Shown: piece by piece, positions 6,197-14,518 of the stretch | Position numbering within the stretch: position 1 is the first letter of the stretch | Layout of the letters: each line of letters begins with the position of its first letter | Origin: a virus | DNA: 25,086 nt | IMG/VR virus record: IMGVR_UViG_3300009488_000071 | Location: 1 to 25,086 of that record | Direction: 5' to 3' (one strand) | The notes under the pieces: model-generated | What the model saw: only the letters and a program-made list of their open reading frames with translations | The model's database searches: none | Told to the model about the DNA's origin: nothing | Position numbers and translations under genes: made by a program

Positions 6197-6379
6197 ATGA
6201 TAGTTGAATTCATTAAAGACCACCCTTCGGGGATTGGTAAAGGCGAGATTCGGGACTTGGAGGAAAGACACGCACAACGCCTTGTAAAAGATGGTTACTG
6301 CAAATCCGAGAAGGATTCGGAGCCAAAAAAAAAACTGGATAACGAAAGCGAGACATTGGGCGATAGCCCAAATGAATAA
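6197..6379 (+). CDS. Small hypothetical protein downstream of capsid, 60 aa
   Basis: A 60-residue protein starting MIVEFIKDHPSGIGKGEIRD. The N-terminal 35 residues show a pattern (beta strand, 'G.GKGEIRDLEERHAQRLVKDGYC') shared with short phage proteins found between capsid and connector genes in many phages, in which a small beta domain precedes 'A..Lv..G.a'. The rest is Lys/Glu/Ser-rich and disordered. It begins 14 bases after the terminator T tract. Its role is unknown; head accessory or connector assembly is a guess from position. Confidence 0.7.
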   Translation: MIVEFIKDHPSGIGKGEIRDLEERHAQRLVKDGYCKSEKDSEPKKKLDNESETLGDSPNE

Positions 6380-6384
6380 CGGGA

Positions 6385-6951
6385 ATGCCATTATTAACGA
6401 CAGATGATTTCAGAACAGGCTTTCACGCCTTGCCACTCGACAAATACAATCAGCTTCAAAGCTACATTGATAAGTTCGAGCCGCTAATCCTTTGTCAATT
6501 ATTTGGGTCAGAGCTCTACGATCTGTACGTGGCTGACCTGGTAGATGGTGTACCTCAAAGCCCACGATTTTTAGAAGTCTTCAATCCATTCTGCAAGACA
6601 GTCCAGATAAAGTACTGCTGTTGGAAGGGGATTTGGGAGTATGACTACGAGTCAAGATGGTGCGAGGAGCTACTTCAGTCCGAAGGTATTAAGGAAATGC
6701 TGAAGGGATTCATCTACTTCAACTACTTACCTCAATTGGGGAACCAACAAACCCCGGTGGGGCTTACCAGGAAGAAGGTGGCTGCGAGTGACATGCTGTC
6801 TGATAAGCAAGTCGGACGAGATGCAGAGCAGAAACTAAACCAAGCGATAATCAGCTATCAAGCTATTCAAAAGTTCATGTGCTATAACCATGATGTTTAC
6901 CCTGAGTTTGATGGGCAGGCAAAGGGTTATAGCTATTCCTCAGTGATATGA
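6385..6951 (+). CDS. Putative head-tail connector/adaptor protein
   Basis: A 188-residue protein, mostly helical by eye, starting MPLLTTDDFRTGFHALPLDK. The opening helix (DKYNQLQSYIDKFEPLIL), the 'CQLFGSELYDLY' motif and the later NQAIISYQAIQKFM helix fit the all-helical adaptor-type proteins that Bacteroidota phages carry directly after the capsid. Such proteins attach to the portal ring and form the neck. The FNYLPQLGNQQTPVGLTRKKV stretch (about 112-132) is the conserved-looking core. Its stop overlaps the next ATG (ATGA). The assignment rests on position and pattern. Confidence 0.6.
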   Translation: MPLLTTDDFRTGFHALPLDKYNQLQSYIDKFEPLILCQLFGSELYDLYVADLVDGVPQSPRFLEVFNPFCKTVQIKYCCWKGIWEYDYESRWCEELLQSEGIKEMLKGFIYFNYLPQLGNQQTPVGLTRKKVAASDMLSDKQVGRDAEQKLNQAIISYQAIQKFMCYNHDVYPEFDGQAKGYSYSSVI

Positions 6952-7286
6952 GTAAGCCGATTAAAATAAATTTTTCTGTTGGCGGTACGCCTGTGGTAAA
7001 CTATGACGGGACATCGGATTTCACTACAGACACGCAAGAGGTTTGCTTTAACCATGTGTGGAGCTTCCAAGTGGAAGATAACACTACTGGTGGTAATCCG
7101 AATTACACAATTGAGGTTTCGAATGATGGTTCGACATGGACTAGTTACTTCAACAATGCAGAGAACATTCCGCTCGATGAGTCATATGAGGATAATCGTT
7201 TAGCATTCCTTTACATGAGAATCGTGTATAACGCAACTGGTGTTTCATCCGGAACAGTAACATTTAATCTGGTTTTGAAGCGATGA
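6948..7286 (+). CDS. Hypothetical beta-rich structural protein, 112 aa
   Basis: A 112-residue protein, nearly all beta strand by pattern: alternating hydrophobic residues, many Thr, Asn and Gly, and the segment YTIEVSNDGSTWTSYFN followed by FLYMRIVYNATG. This resembles a small jelly-roll or Ig-like sandwich. It may be a head decoration or neck protein, or a carbohydrate-binding-like domain. No family was recognised. It is coupled at both ends by 4-base ATGA overlaps, placing it firmly in the structural operon. Confidence 0.6.
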   Translation: MSKPIKINFSVGGTPVVNYDGTSDFTTDTQEVCFNHVWSFQVEDNTTGGNPNYTIEVSNDGSTWTSYFNNAENIPLDESYEDNRLAFLYMRIVYNATGVSSGTVTFNLVLKR

Positions 7287-8089
7287 GTGTTCGAAGGCCA
7301 GATAGAACAGGGCTTGATACCTCGCCATCAAGCAAAGTGATTAAGTATACCGCAACCAATTATACTGATTTAACCACAACAGTTGCACCTACTGCAAATG
7401 AAGGTGATATCGCTGTTGTGTATAACTCTCAGGGGGTTTGGCTGATCAACAGAAGACTCAAGGGTGTCTACATCTACCAATCTGGAGTCTGGGAGTACGG
7501 AAATCAGGAAATTCAGGATCGATTGTCAGCTAAAGTGGATTCAGTTTCTGGTCAATTCGTGGACAACTCAGACCCATTGAATCCAGTAGTTACTAATCCC
7601 TATTACAAGTCAGAGAAAAGTACCACATCACGACCCGGACAAACTACCGTGGGATTGATTAACCAACAAGCGAATACGTACGAAAACTACCAAACGCTAG
7701 CCGTTGATCCAGAAACAACCGACAACTATGTGATTAGTTCCGGGTTTGTGTGGTCCTACAATGATGGAGGGCAGGATTTCCTATACCGGCTAAGAGTAAT
7801 GCAAGGAGCCGTGGTAGTGGATGAATTCTTTAATCCTGAGCTTGCAATGGAGCCACAAGACACTGGAGGGCCTGGAATTGTTCTTAACGTAATCTCTGGC
7901 GGCTCGGTGATTGGTAGTGCCAACACGAGTACTAATCAACGATACACTGAGTGCCCGCAATTCAACACCACATTGACAGGAGGCCAGTCTTACACGATTG
8001 AGCTGGATTGGACATCTAGTAGCGCAAACGATGAAGCTGCTATCTATCAGGCTGAATTAACCTGTGAGCAAATACCTAAAACACCATAA
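7283..8089 (+). CDS. Hypothetical virion protein, fibre-like, 268 aa
   Basis: A 268-residue protein. Residues about 20-80 (YTATNYTDLTTTVAPTANEGDIAVVYN, then VYIYQSGVWEYGN) match the short beta segment common at the start of phage fibre-type proteins, where 'GD.A.V....gvw.i....kg.YiY..g.W' recurs. The C-terminal half (about 125-265) looks like a beta sandwich with aromatic and Asn/Thr-rich strands. It could be a head fibre or a neck whisker, given its position between connector genes. No transmembrane or enzymatic motif is visible. Its stop shares a base with the next start (TAATG). Confidence 0.55.
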   Translation: MSVRRPDRTGLDTSPSSKVIKYTATNYTDLTTTVAPTANEGDIAVVYNSQGVWLINRRLKGVYIYQSGVWEYGNQEIQDRLSAKVDSVSGQFVDNSDPLNPVVTNPYYKSEKSTTSRPGQTTVGLINQQANTYENYQTLAVDPETTDNYVISSGFVWSYNDGGQDFLYRLRVMQGAVVVDEFFNPELAMEPQDTGGPGIVLNVISGGSVIGSANTSTNQRYTECPQFNTTLTGGQSYTIELDWTSSSANDEAAIYQAELTCEQIPKTP

Positions 8090-8571
8090 TGAAGCTTTGG
8101 AGATACATACATTATGATGTTGCTACTCATGTAGTACTACTTCCTCATGAGTATAAGGAGCCAGAGGTTTGGTCCGAAACGTCTCCTGGACCTGATTATA
8201 TCGAAATCACAGGTGATGAACTCGAACAAATACTGATTAGTGGTGAGAAAGGAAGATACCCTGATAGAGAAAAGGCGGGTAAGGACTTTGCTTACACGAT
8301 GGATGCTAGGTTGATTATTCTTGGAAAAAAAATAACAGACCCTGAAGTAAGTGAAGATGTCCGTGCCAAGCTGGATGCTATGTTTAAGAATGTTCGATTT
8401 GAGGTTTCATTGGGGCGTTGGAGAAGTGCAGCGAGAGAAATCGACCAAGTGGTGGAAGACCCAAGCTTGCAGACGATAATCGACACCCATTCGCTAGACA
8501 TTAATCAAGCTAATCTAATAATCGAAATCAAACTAACCATCGATGCGGCAATAGCTGCCTATTATGACTGA
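8089..8571 (+). CDS. Hypothetical protein, 160 aa
   Basis: A 160-residue acidic protein. An N-terminal beta-like region (MKLWRYIHYDVATHVVLLP) is followed by a mainly helical C-terminal half with a LDAMFKNVRFEVSLGRWRSAAREI stretch. It accompanies the fibre-like protein upstream with a TAATG junction and overlaps the next gene by 8 bases. A chaperone or companion of the upstream fibre-like protein is one idea based only on adjacency. I do not recognise its family. Confidence 0.5.
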   Translation: MKLWRYIHYDVATHVVLLPHEYKEPEVWSETSPGPDYIEITGDELEQILISGEKGRYPDREKAGKDFAYTMDARLIILGKKITDPEVSEDVRAKLDAMFKNVRFEVSLGRWRSAAREIDQVVEDPSLQTIIDTHSLDINQANLIIEIKLTIDAAIAAYYD

Positions 8572-9259
8572 CATTGTACAAATATTGACTGATTTTTTTG
8601 CTACATGGAGACGCAGTAGCGAAATTATTTCCATTACCGATAATGGGGATGGTACAGCAGATATTGAGGTATGCGACACACTATTTGTTGCACCATGCCA
8701 GTCTATTCGAATTGATGGTGTTAATTACGAGGTAACCAAAGTAGATGGAAAAGTGATTACCGTAATGTTTACGGTGTTGCCAACAGGTACAGAGTACCAA
8801 ACACAGCTCATTCATTTCACTGCTGGAACGGTATACCGATTTAACCAAGAAGACACTCAAGATGATAATCTAAAGGAACCCCTAAAAGCGTGGCTCATGG
8901 AGCCTACTGTTGAAGAAGAGGAGCCAATTGATTCGATCTATGAATACACGGCTAAGATTCGACTGTTCTTCATAATGGAAACAAACCTAAAGGACTGGAT
9001 TATCGAAGACATCTACACCAATATTTCAAAACCACTTATCAAGTTAGCCAGAGAATTTAAGTCTATCCGTGGCATTGATAGAAAGTTCGGAGTTGGCAAG
9101 ATCGTGGACAAAGGAGATACAATTACACACCAAGATTTTCAGGTTTACATACTTGGTAAAGAAGACCTAAATGAAGGTGAACTAGATATGAATTATTCAG
9201 GAGTCGAAATCACCCCTCGACTTCCGGTATACGTGACATGTAACAAATGCAAAACCTAA
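8564..9259 (+). CDS. Hypothetical neck/tail-completion-region protein, 231 aa
   Basis: A 231-residue protein. An N-terminal helix (MTDIVQILTDFFATW) leads to a small beta domain (ISITDNGDGTADIEVCDTLFVAPCQSIRIDGVNYEV, about 22-57). A central alpha/beta part follows with EYTAKIRLFFIMETNLKDW (about 127-145), ending in SGVEITPRLPVYVTCNKC. It sits just before the probable major tail protein, where siphophages place tail-completion or terminator proteins, which is the best guess. Two Cys pairs (residues 37/44 and 226/229) are noticeable. Its stop lies in the first of two repeated leader elements. Confidence 0.5.
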   Translation: MTDIVQILTDFFATWRRSSEIISITDNGDGTADIEVCDTLFVAPCQSIRIDGVNYEVTKVDGKVITVMFTVLPTGTEYQTQLIHFTAGTVYRFNQEDTQDDNLKEPLKAWLMEPTVEEEEPIDSIYEYTAKIRLFFIMETNLKDWIIEDIYTNISKPLIKLAREFKSIRGIDRKFGVGKIVDKGDTITHQDFQVYILGKEDLNEGELDMNYSGVEITPRLPVYVTCNKCKT

Positions 9260-9288
9260 AAACCAAATAATAACTAAAACCTAAAAAA
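9251..9288 (+). promoter_or_regulatory. A-rich repeated leader of the tail protein gene
   Basis: AAAACCTAAAAA occurs twice, at 9251-9262 and 9276-9287, exactly 25 bases apart, the second copy running straight into the ATG. The first copy contains the upstream stop codon. AAAACCTAA also occurs after the capsid gene (6145-6153). An A-rich, Shine-Dalgarno-free leader is what highly translated Bacteroidota genes use. Confidence 0.4.
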
Positions 9289-10209
9289 ATGTCAAAAGCA
9301 TGCGCATGCGAGATTGGATTGAGGAGTACGGGCGCACCAAATTGCACACCGGTAGTTAAGGTAGCTAGAAAGGCTATTTATGTACCATACTTCGCAAACG
9401 ATGGAAGCATTAACAAAATTGATTTATCTGTGGACCTGAACCAAGCGTTCTGGGATGCAGCATTAACCAACACAGACAACAGTAAAAGGTACTTCCCTTC
9501 TTTGTTGTTCGACAACGTAGAGGAACTACGTAACGACCCTATTTTTGAATCACTGAATTCCGGTGCAAACATCTTTGTTCAAGATGGAACCGCAACATTT
9601 GCGGGTTGGCACGTAGGGGCAGACCCTTCTATTTCTGGAAAGTATGATGGGTACAAGTGCATCGATCTGGGTGTTTTCATTGTTGACCTTGATGGTAACC
9701 TTATCGGAAACACTAGCGAGGATGGTTTTTTGAGACCTATTCGAGTAGCCAAAAACACTTTCTACCCGCTCTACATGAGAGCAACCGACACAACTATTGC
9801 AAAAGTTGCTGCTCGATGGGAATGGCACAGAACAGAGTGCGATGGAGATTTAGGTCTCGTTTCTGCTTCTGATATCGGAATTGACCTGCTCGATTATGAT
9901 GGTCTAATTGAAGTCACTGCTGACAACGAGACAGCTACTTCTACCACTGAAGCCACATTTGACCTAGTAACCTGTTTCGGAAGTGCTAAAAACCCGATCA
10001 AAGCTCAAGGGGTAGTTATCGCAGACTTATCAGTTTTCAACCAAACTACGCAGTTGGCAGTTGTCCCTTCAACACTTGTTGAAAGCACTATTAATCCAGG
10101 AAGTTACACGTTGACTTTTCCAGCGCAGACATCTTCTGATGTGCTAGCTATTTCTGTGTTGAGTTCGACATACGTAACGAAAGAAGCATTCACTGTAACA
10201 ATCCCATAA
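9289..10209 (+). CDS. Probable major tail (tube) protein
   Basis: A 306-residue protein with a small Cys-containing N-terminus (MSKACACEIG), then a predominantly beta region with IFVQDGTATFAGWHVGADPSISGKYDG (about residues 95-121) and LGVFIVDLDGNL. These fit a tube-forming beta-sandwich. The C-terminal 90 residues (about 215-306) look like an appended Ig-like domain (TTQLAVVPSTLVESTINPGSYTLTFPAQ), a common decoration on major tail proteins. Position between completion-type genes and the tape measure, plus the repeated A-rich leader expected of an abundant protein, supports the call. No family motif proves it. Confidence 0.6.
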   Translation: MSKACACEIGLRSTGAPNCTPVVKVARKAIYVPYFANDGSINKIDLSVDLNQAFWDAALTNTDNSKRYFPSLLFDNVEELRNDPIFESLNSGANIFVQDGTATFAGWHVGADPSISGKYDGYKCIDLGVFIVDLDGNLIGNTSEDGFLRPIRVAKNTFYPLYMRATDTTIAKVAARWEWHRTECDGDLGLVSASDIGIDLLDYDGLIEVTADNETATSTTEATFDLVTCFGSAKNPIKAQGVVIADLSVFNQTTQLAVVPSTLVESTINPGSYTLTFPAQTSSDVLAISVLSSTYVTKEAFTVTIP

Positions 10210-10210
10210 G

Positions 10211-10450
10211 ATGAAGATATGTGACAACATGTCTGTTAGACCTGGGGATGCACCACACATGACCAAAGAGGAGTTTGTCGCTAAATACAGCGGCAAGCTC
10301 TCCGGAGGTTCTATTGAGGAAATCTACAAGGTTTATCAGAAGCAAATGAAAGCTAAAGATGACCCAAAGACTAAGGCAAGTTCTCGAAAATCTACTAAAA
10401 ATCGATCCAAATCAAGTTCTGGATCAGATTCTAGCGAGGCCGGAGTTTAG
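10211..10450 (+). CDS. Small protein, possible tail assembly factor, 79 aa
   Basis: A 79-residue ORF starting one base after the upstream stop. Residues 1-48 look folded (MTKEEFVAKYSGKL and SIEEIYKVYQKQM helices). Residues 50-79 are a Ser/Lys-rich low-complexity tail encoded entirely inside the 92-base overlap with the next gene. It may be a tail-assembly chaperone component, since such small proteins lie between the major tail protein and the tape measure. I do not recognise the family. The tail composition suggests that it is constrained mainly by the other frame. Confidence 0.55.
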   Translation: MKICDNMSVRPGDAPHMTKEEFVAKYSGKLSGGSIEEIYKVYQKQMKAKDDPKTKASSRKSTKNRSKSSSGSDSSEAGV

Positions 10451-10829
10451 GGACTTCATTTTAGACTTAGTAAGACAAAGGCAACTCTTTGAAAAAGGAG
10501 AGGATGGCTTGGGCAGGAAGCTGCGTTCTGAGTTCGCTATTGGGGGGAAGGTTTACGCCACGTTTACCGAAATCCTAAAAGAGGCAAAGAATCAGCCTAC
10601 TGACCGGGTTACATTGAAAGACACAGGAGCGTTTTATCGATCGTTTCGGTTGAAAATAACTAGAACATTTTTCGAGATAGACGCGGACACCAGAAAGGCA
10701 GACGGTGATCTTGCCGACACCTGGGGCGAAGCAATTTTAGGGCTTCAAGACGAGAGTTTACAAATGCTAATAGACAGAATACGCAATGAGATGGCCCCGA
10801 TTATTATCAAGGAAGCACTCGCAGCATAG
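10359..10829 (+). CDS. Putative tail completion protein
   Basis: A 156-residue protein starting MTQRLRQVLENLLKIDPNQV. The segment FRDFILDLVRQRQLFEKGEDGLG, then VTLKDTGAFYRSFRLKITRTFFEIDADT (about residues 82-109) and WGEAILGLQDES (about 120-131), follow a pattern seen in HK97 gp10-like or virion-morphogenesis proteins ('l.dTG.l..Si.v......i.a....yg..'), and in a family that I recall from Bacteroidota phages. Such proteins finish the neck or tail end. It overlaps the upstream gene by 92 bases and the downstream gene by 44. Its frame is offset by +1 relative to the upstream gene. Confidence 0.65.
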   Translation: MTQRLRQVLENLLKIDPNQVLDQILARPEFRDFILDLVRQRQLFEKGEDGLGRKLRSEFAIGGKVYATFTEILKEAKNQPTDRVTLKDTGAFYRSFRLKITRTFFEIDADTRKADGDLADTWGEAILGLQDESLQMLIDRIRNEMAPIIIKEALAA

Positions 10830-11253
10830 AACCTACACAGGTATTGATAATCTACCCCAAATCATTTGGGACAAGATTCACAAGACTGCGGACTTAACCT
10901 TGTTAATAAAGGAAGGGAAACCATCAGATGAAGAGCTCCAAGATGTGTGGACTAAAATTTATGACGAGTTCATAAAAGAAATAGGTCTTTCATCCGAGTT
11001 TATCGCTTTGCTTAAGAAGAAGGAGAAGCTGCACTCACTCCGATGTAAGTACATCATAAGCAGAAAAAGGGTGTTCCTAACCCAGATTGAAATCTTGGAG
11101 GATTCAATTAAAAGAACTGAGGAACGAGAATTCGTTGACCGGTTTAGGGAGAACGTGGTGGAGATAGAAAGATTCATGAAGAGGGGGATAAATGCACAGG
11201 AGATCACTGTAGCACAATACCATAGTTACCTAAAGCGAATGAGCAATGGCTAA
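10786..11253 (+). CDS. Hypothetical protein before the tape measure, possible tail assembly chaperone
   Basis: A 155-residue, mostly helical protein. The well-formed part starts at YTGIDNLPQIIWDKIHKTADLTLL (about residues 17-40), a pattern I recall from proteins directly upstream of tape measures in Bacteroidota phages. DVWTKIYDEFIKEIGL and a long coiled helix follow. The first 16 residues (MRWPRLLSRKHSQHR) are encoded inside the overlap with the upstream gene and look like a by-product of that frame. No ATG lies nearer the conserved part, so either this ATG is used or ribosomes enter by frameshifting. Position suits a tail assembly chaperone that coats the tape measure. Confidence 0.6.
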   Translation: MRWPRLLSRKHSQHRTYTGIDNLPQIIWDKIHKTADLTLLIKEGKPSDEELQDVWTKIYDEFIKEIGLSSEFIALLKKKEKLHSLRCKYIISRKRVFLTQIEILEDSIKRTEEREFVDRFRENVVEIERFMKRGINAQEITVAQYHSYLKRMSNG

Positions 11254-14200
11254 TAGAGTAGAGAGAAAGGACTTATTCGGAGACAAGTTAATTCCAGCGG
11301 AAGAAATAAAGCAGGGGATAAAATTACTAGACCTGTTTGACGCGTCACTTGTCTCTATTGCTAAGAATTCAACAAAGGTAAAAGAAGGTTTTGATTTCAA
11401 ATCCATTAGCGGGCTCAAGAAGGCAAATGATGAATTTGATAAAATCGAAGTAGCGTTTAAAGAGACAAACAAACTCGCCAAGGAAAAGATACGGCTCAAT
11501 GAGCGTTTAAAACAATCCACCTCCGAACAAGCCAAATCAAATGCCGTATTAAGTGAGCGGCTTAGAGAGCAAAAAAAGGCAAATAAAGAACTTGCCCGGG
11601 AGCAGTTGGGCTTAATCAGTGAGTATCAGAAGCTGAGTAAAAGATTAATCTCGCTCAGGAATGAATACAAAAACCTCGCAGCTCAAAACAAAGAAAACAC
11701 AAAAGAGGGTAGAGCTTTATTAAAGCAAGTGAAAGCCCTTGATTCTCGACTCAAAGGCATTGACAAAACAGTAGGCCAATCTCAAAGAAATGTTGGTAAT
11801 TACTCAGGTGCTTTAAAGGGTTTAAGGTCTGAATTCAGGTCCCTTGGTTTGCGGGTGGTGGGCGCAGCAACATTAATTAGAGGATTTGGACGCGCCTTGA
11901 AAAGCGGCTTCTCCATAATCAAGAACTTTGACAAGGCAAACGCTGAACTTGCCGGGGTTTTAGATAAAAACAGGGGTCAGATACAAGCCCTAACAGATGA
12001 CGCTAAAAGATTGGGATCAACAACTGCGGTAACTGCTACAGATGTTACAAAACTTCAAATAGCTTACTCCAGACTAGGGTTTACTCAGGCACAAATACTA
12101 AATCTAACTGAACCAACCATTAGCGGCTCTATTGCATTAAATGCAAGCCTTGAAGATACAGCCACTTTGGTAGGGGCAATGGTTAATTCGTTCGATGATT
12201 TTTCTGCACAAGATGCTCCCAAAATTTTAGACTCATTAAGTGCGTCAACACAAAAAACAGCACTTGACTTCGAAAAACTACAGGCCGCTTTACCAATTGT
12301 TTCAGGAGCGGCTAACACTGCCGGTATTTCATTTAACCGACTCCTTGCGTTGCTTGGTAAACTATCCGATTCCGGAATAGATGCTAGTTCTTCAGCAACA
12401 GCACTTCGAAACATCTTTATTGAGTCAGCCAAACAGGGCAAATCTTACGATGAGATATTAGAGGAGATAGTTAATTCACAGGATAAGTTAACAGCAGCTA
12501 ACGATGAATTTGGGAAACGTGCGGCCGTATCTGCTACAGTGCTATCTAAAAACCTATCGGCCACTAAAGACCTAGAAGAGGCTCTTGACAACGCAGGTGG
12601 TACAGCTGAAAGAGTTGCTGAGACTCAACTAGACACATTAGATGGAAAGCTGAAGTTGTTAGATTCTGCTTGGGAAGGTTTTGTTCTAAGTTTAGAGAAT
12701 GGTGAGGGAGTTTTCGCCCAGATATTAGGTGGTGCTATTGAGTTCGCCACCGAATTTTTAAACCTTCTGAGTGGTGGAAGAAAAACAGTCCAGGATGTAA
12801 TCAGCGACCAAATAGAGTTTAATGCCCAGTTCAACAGAAGTATTGACATATTGAAAAACAGCAACATTCCTTTCGCTCAAAGAAAGGAAATAATGAACGA
12901 CATTAATAAAGAGTATGGGGAGTATTTACCATCGTTATTAGATGAAAAGACAACACTTGAGGACTTAACAGCCATTCAAAAACAATTTAACCTTGAATCG
13001 AAAGAACGCCTTCGATTAGCAGTTAGGCAAACTGCTATTAACAACCTTCAGGAAGATCAGCAAAACAGAATAAAGACAATTACAGCTCTTCAAACTGGAA
13101 ACCTAAGTAAGTTATCCCTTTCACAAAGAGTATTGTTCAATACGATCACGGAAGGCCAAAAACAAGAGATACTTAAAAGACTTCAAGATGGATACATTGA
13201 GTCAGAAGAGGCACTTGCTAAACTTCTTGAAACATCAGGAGAAGCCCCTAATCTAATTGATGCAGCAACAGCTAGTTTCAAAAACCTAGGAGAAGCCGCG
13301 AAGCAATCCGGAGAAGAAACCGAAGGCGCGAATAAAAAGACATTAAGAGGGCTTGAAAAATTACGAAACCAACTTTCTGAGTTAAAAAAGGATCGAGATC
13401 AAGCGGTGAGTTCTGAAAAAGACCTGAATTCAGCTAGGGTTAAAACTCTTTCAAATGAAATATTCCTCACTTCTCAGAAGATAAAATTACTAGAAGAAGA
13501 ACTGAATATTCGTGATGAAATTGCTGCTTTAGAATTAGAAGAAGTGGAAATTCTTTCACCGGAATTAATTGATACTGAAAGAGCAGAGGAGCAAGGCTCA
13601 ACCCTGATAAGTGCCCTTCTTAGGGTTAGCGATGAACAAGAGAAGGCGCACCAAAAGGAAAGAGAAAGAATAAAAAAGGAGCAGGAAGAGTGGTTGAAAA
13701 ATCTTGCAGAGAGAGAAGATGCTTTTAAGGAGTTGGCTAGGGGCATATTGAGTCAACTAGAAACAATTCAAGAAGCCTCTATTGATCTGAAAATAGGTGA
13801 AATTGACGAGGAGTCAGAAAGAAGACAACAGCGATTAGCAACATTCCAGGAGCAAGCAGCAAAAGGACAACTAGACGCAAAGGAATCTTTAGCTGAGGAA
13901 GAAAAGAAAATATCCGACCTAGAGGACAAAAGAGCAACCCAAGAAAAAAGAAAACTAATATTCGAAGCATCGATTGCAGCTCTCACGAGTCTTGTTGAGC
14001 GACTTAAGCTAGGTCAGCCTCAACCAGTGGCTGCGGCAGGAGCTAGTTCAGACGTGCTACAAGTAATAACCGCAGTTAGTGCGCTTCCATTACCCGGAAC
14101 ACCTGCGTTTTACGAAGGAACAGAGAACACAGGGCCACAAGGGAGAGGTATAGATGGAAAAGGCGGCTTTAATGCTATCCTTCACCCTTACGAAAGAGTT

Positions 14201-14518
14201 GTTCCTGCTAAGGACAATTCACTTATTCCGGATAGCATGGATAACGAAACACTAGCAAGAGTTGCAAACCTGTACAACAAAGGGTTGTTGCTACCTATGA
14301 ACGCGTTCCCTGGGTTAAGGGCTGCAAGCGGGGGACAAGCAATTATCCCGGATAGTAGTATGCAGCAACTCGCTACGCTTATTACTGGAAACTTTGACAG
14401 CAAGACACCGGTAAGTCCAAAGACATTCCGCAAAGTAATGTTTGGAACTACTGACGCAATGGTGGAAGCACTAAGAAAAAACACCGAAGCGATTAAGGCT
14501 AAAAAAACTAATTGGTAA
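11246..14518 (+). CDS. Tail tape measure protein
   Basis: A 1090-residue protein. Residues about 50-190 form long charged coiled coil. A TP901-type core (about 190-490) contains RVVGAATLIRGFGRALKSG, DKANAELAGVLDKNRGQIQALTDDAKRLGSTTAVTATDV and TAGISFNRLLALLGKLSDSGIDASSSATALRNIF. Another coiled-coil region covers about 700-920. The C-terminal domain carries FYEGTENTGPQGRGIDGKGG and AILHPYERVVP, a motif frequent at the end of Bacteroidota tape measures. The protein sets tail length and helps DNA exit. By the usual proportionality of about 0.15 nm per residue, it would give a tail in the 150 nm range. It overlaps the upstream gene by 8 bases and shares a base with the next start. Confidence 0.92.
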   Translation: MANRVERKDLFGDKLIPAEEIKQGIKLLDLFDASLVSIAKNSTKVKEGFDFKSISGLKKANDEFDKIEVAFKETNKLAKEKIRLNERLKQSTSEQAKSNAVLSERLREQKKANKELAREQLGLISEYQKLSKRLISLRNEYKNLAAQNKENTKEGRALLKQVKALDSRLKGIDKTVGQSQRNVGNYSGALKGLRSEFRSLGLRVVGAATLIRGFGRALKSGFSIIKNFDKANAELAGVLDKNRGQIQALTDDAKRLGSTTAVTATDVTKLQIAYSRLGFTQAQILNLTEPTISGSIALNASLEDTATLVGAMVNSFDDFSAQDAPKILDSLSASTQKTALDFEKLQAALPIVSGAANTAGISFNRLLALLGKLSDSGIDASSSATALRNIFIESAKQGKSYDEILEEIVNSQDKLTAANDEFGKRAAVSATVLSKNLSATKDLEEALDNAGGTAERVAETQLDTLDGKLKLLDSAWEGFVLSLENGEGVFAQILGGAIEFATEFLNLLSGGRKTVQDVISDQIEFNAQFNRSIDILKNSNIPFAQRKEIMNDINKEYGEYLPSLLDEKTTLEDLTAIQKQFNLESKERLRLAVRQTAINNLQEDQQNRIKTITALQTGNLSKLSLSQRVLFNTITEGQKQEILKRLQDGYIESEEALAKLLETSGEAPNLIDAATASFKNLGEAAKQSGEETEGANKKTLRGLEKLRNQLSELKKDRDQAVSSEKDLNSARVKTLSNEIFLTSQKIKLLEEELNIRDEIAALELEEVEILSPELIDTERAEEQGSTLISALLRVSDEQEKAHQKERERIKKEQEEWLKNLAEREDAFKELARGILSQLETIQEASIDLKIGEIDEESERRQQRLATFQEQAAKGQLDAKESLAEEEKKISDLEDKRATQEKRKLIFEASIAALTSLVERLKLGQPQPVAAAGASSDVLQVITAVSALPLPGTPAFYEGTENTGPQGRGIDGKGGFNAILHPYERVVPAKDNSLIPDSMDNETLARVANLYNKGLLLPMNAFPGLRAASGGQAIIPDSSMQQLATLITGNFDSKTPVSPKTFRKVMFGTTDAMVEALRKNTEAIKAKKTNW

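Noticed and set aside
10359-10450. Classical -1 frameshift joining the first and second overlapping tail genes
   Set aside because: The downstream gene is in the +1 (equivalently -2) frame, so a -1 shift would not enter it, and no clear X XXY YYZ site was seen.
12085-12441. Minus-strand 118-codon ORF inside the tape measure gene
   Set aside because: It is antisense to a recognisable TP901-type core, is rich in Ser and Ala as expected from reverse reading, and has no promoter or motif.
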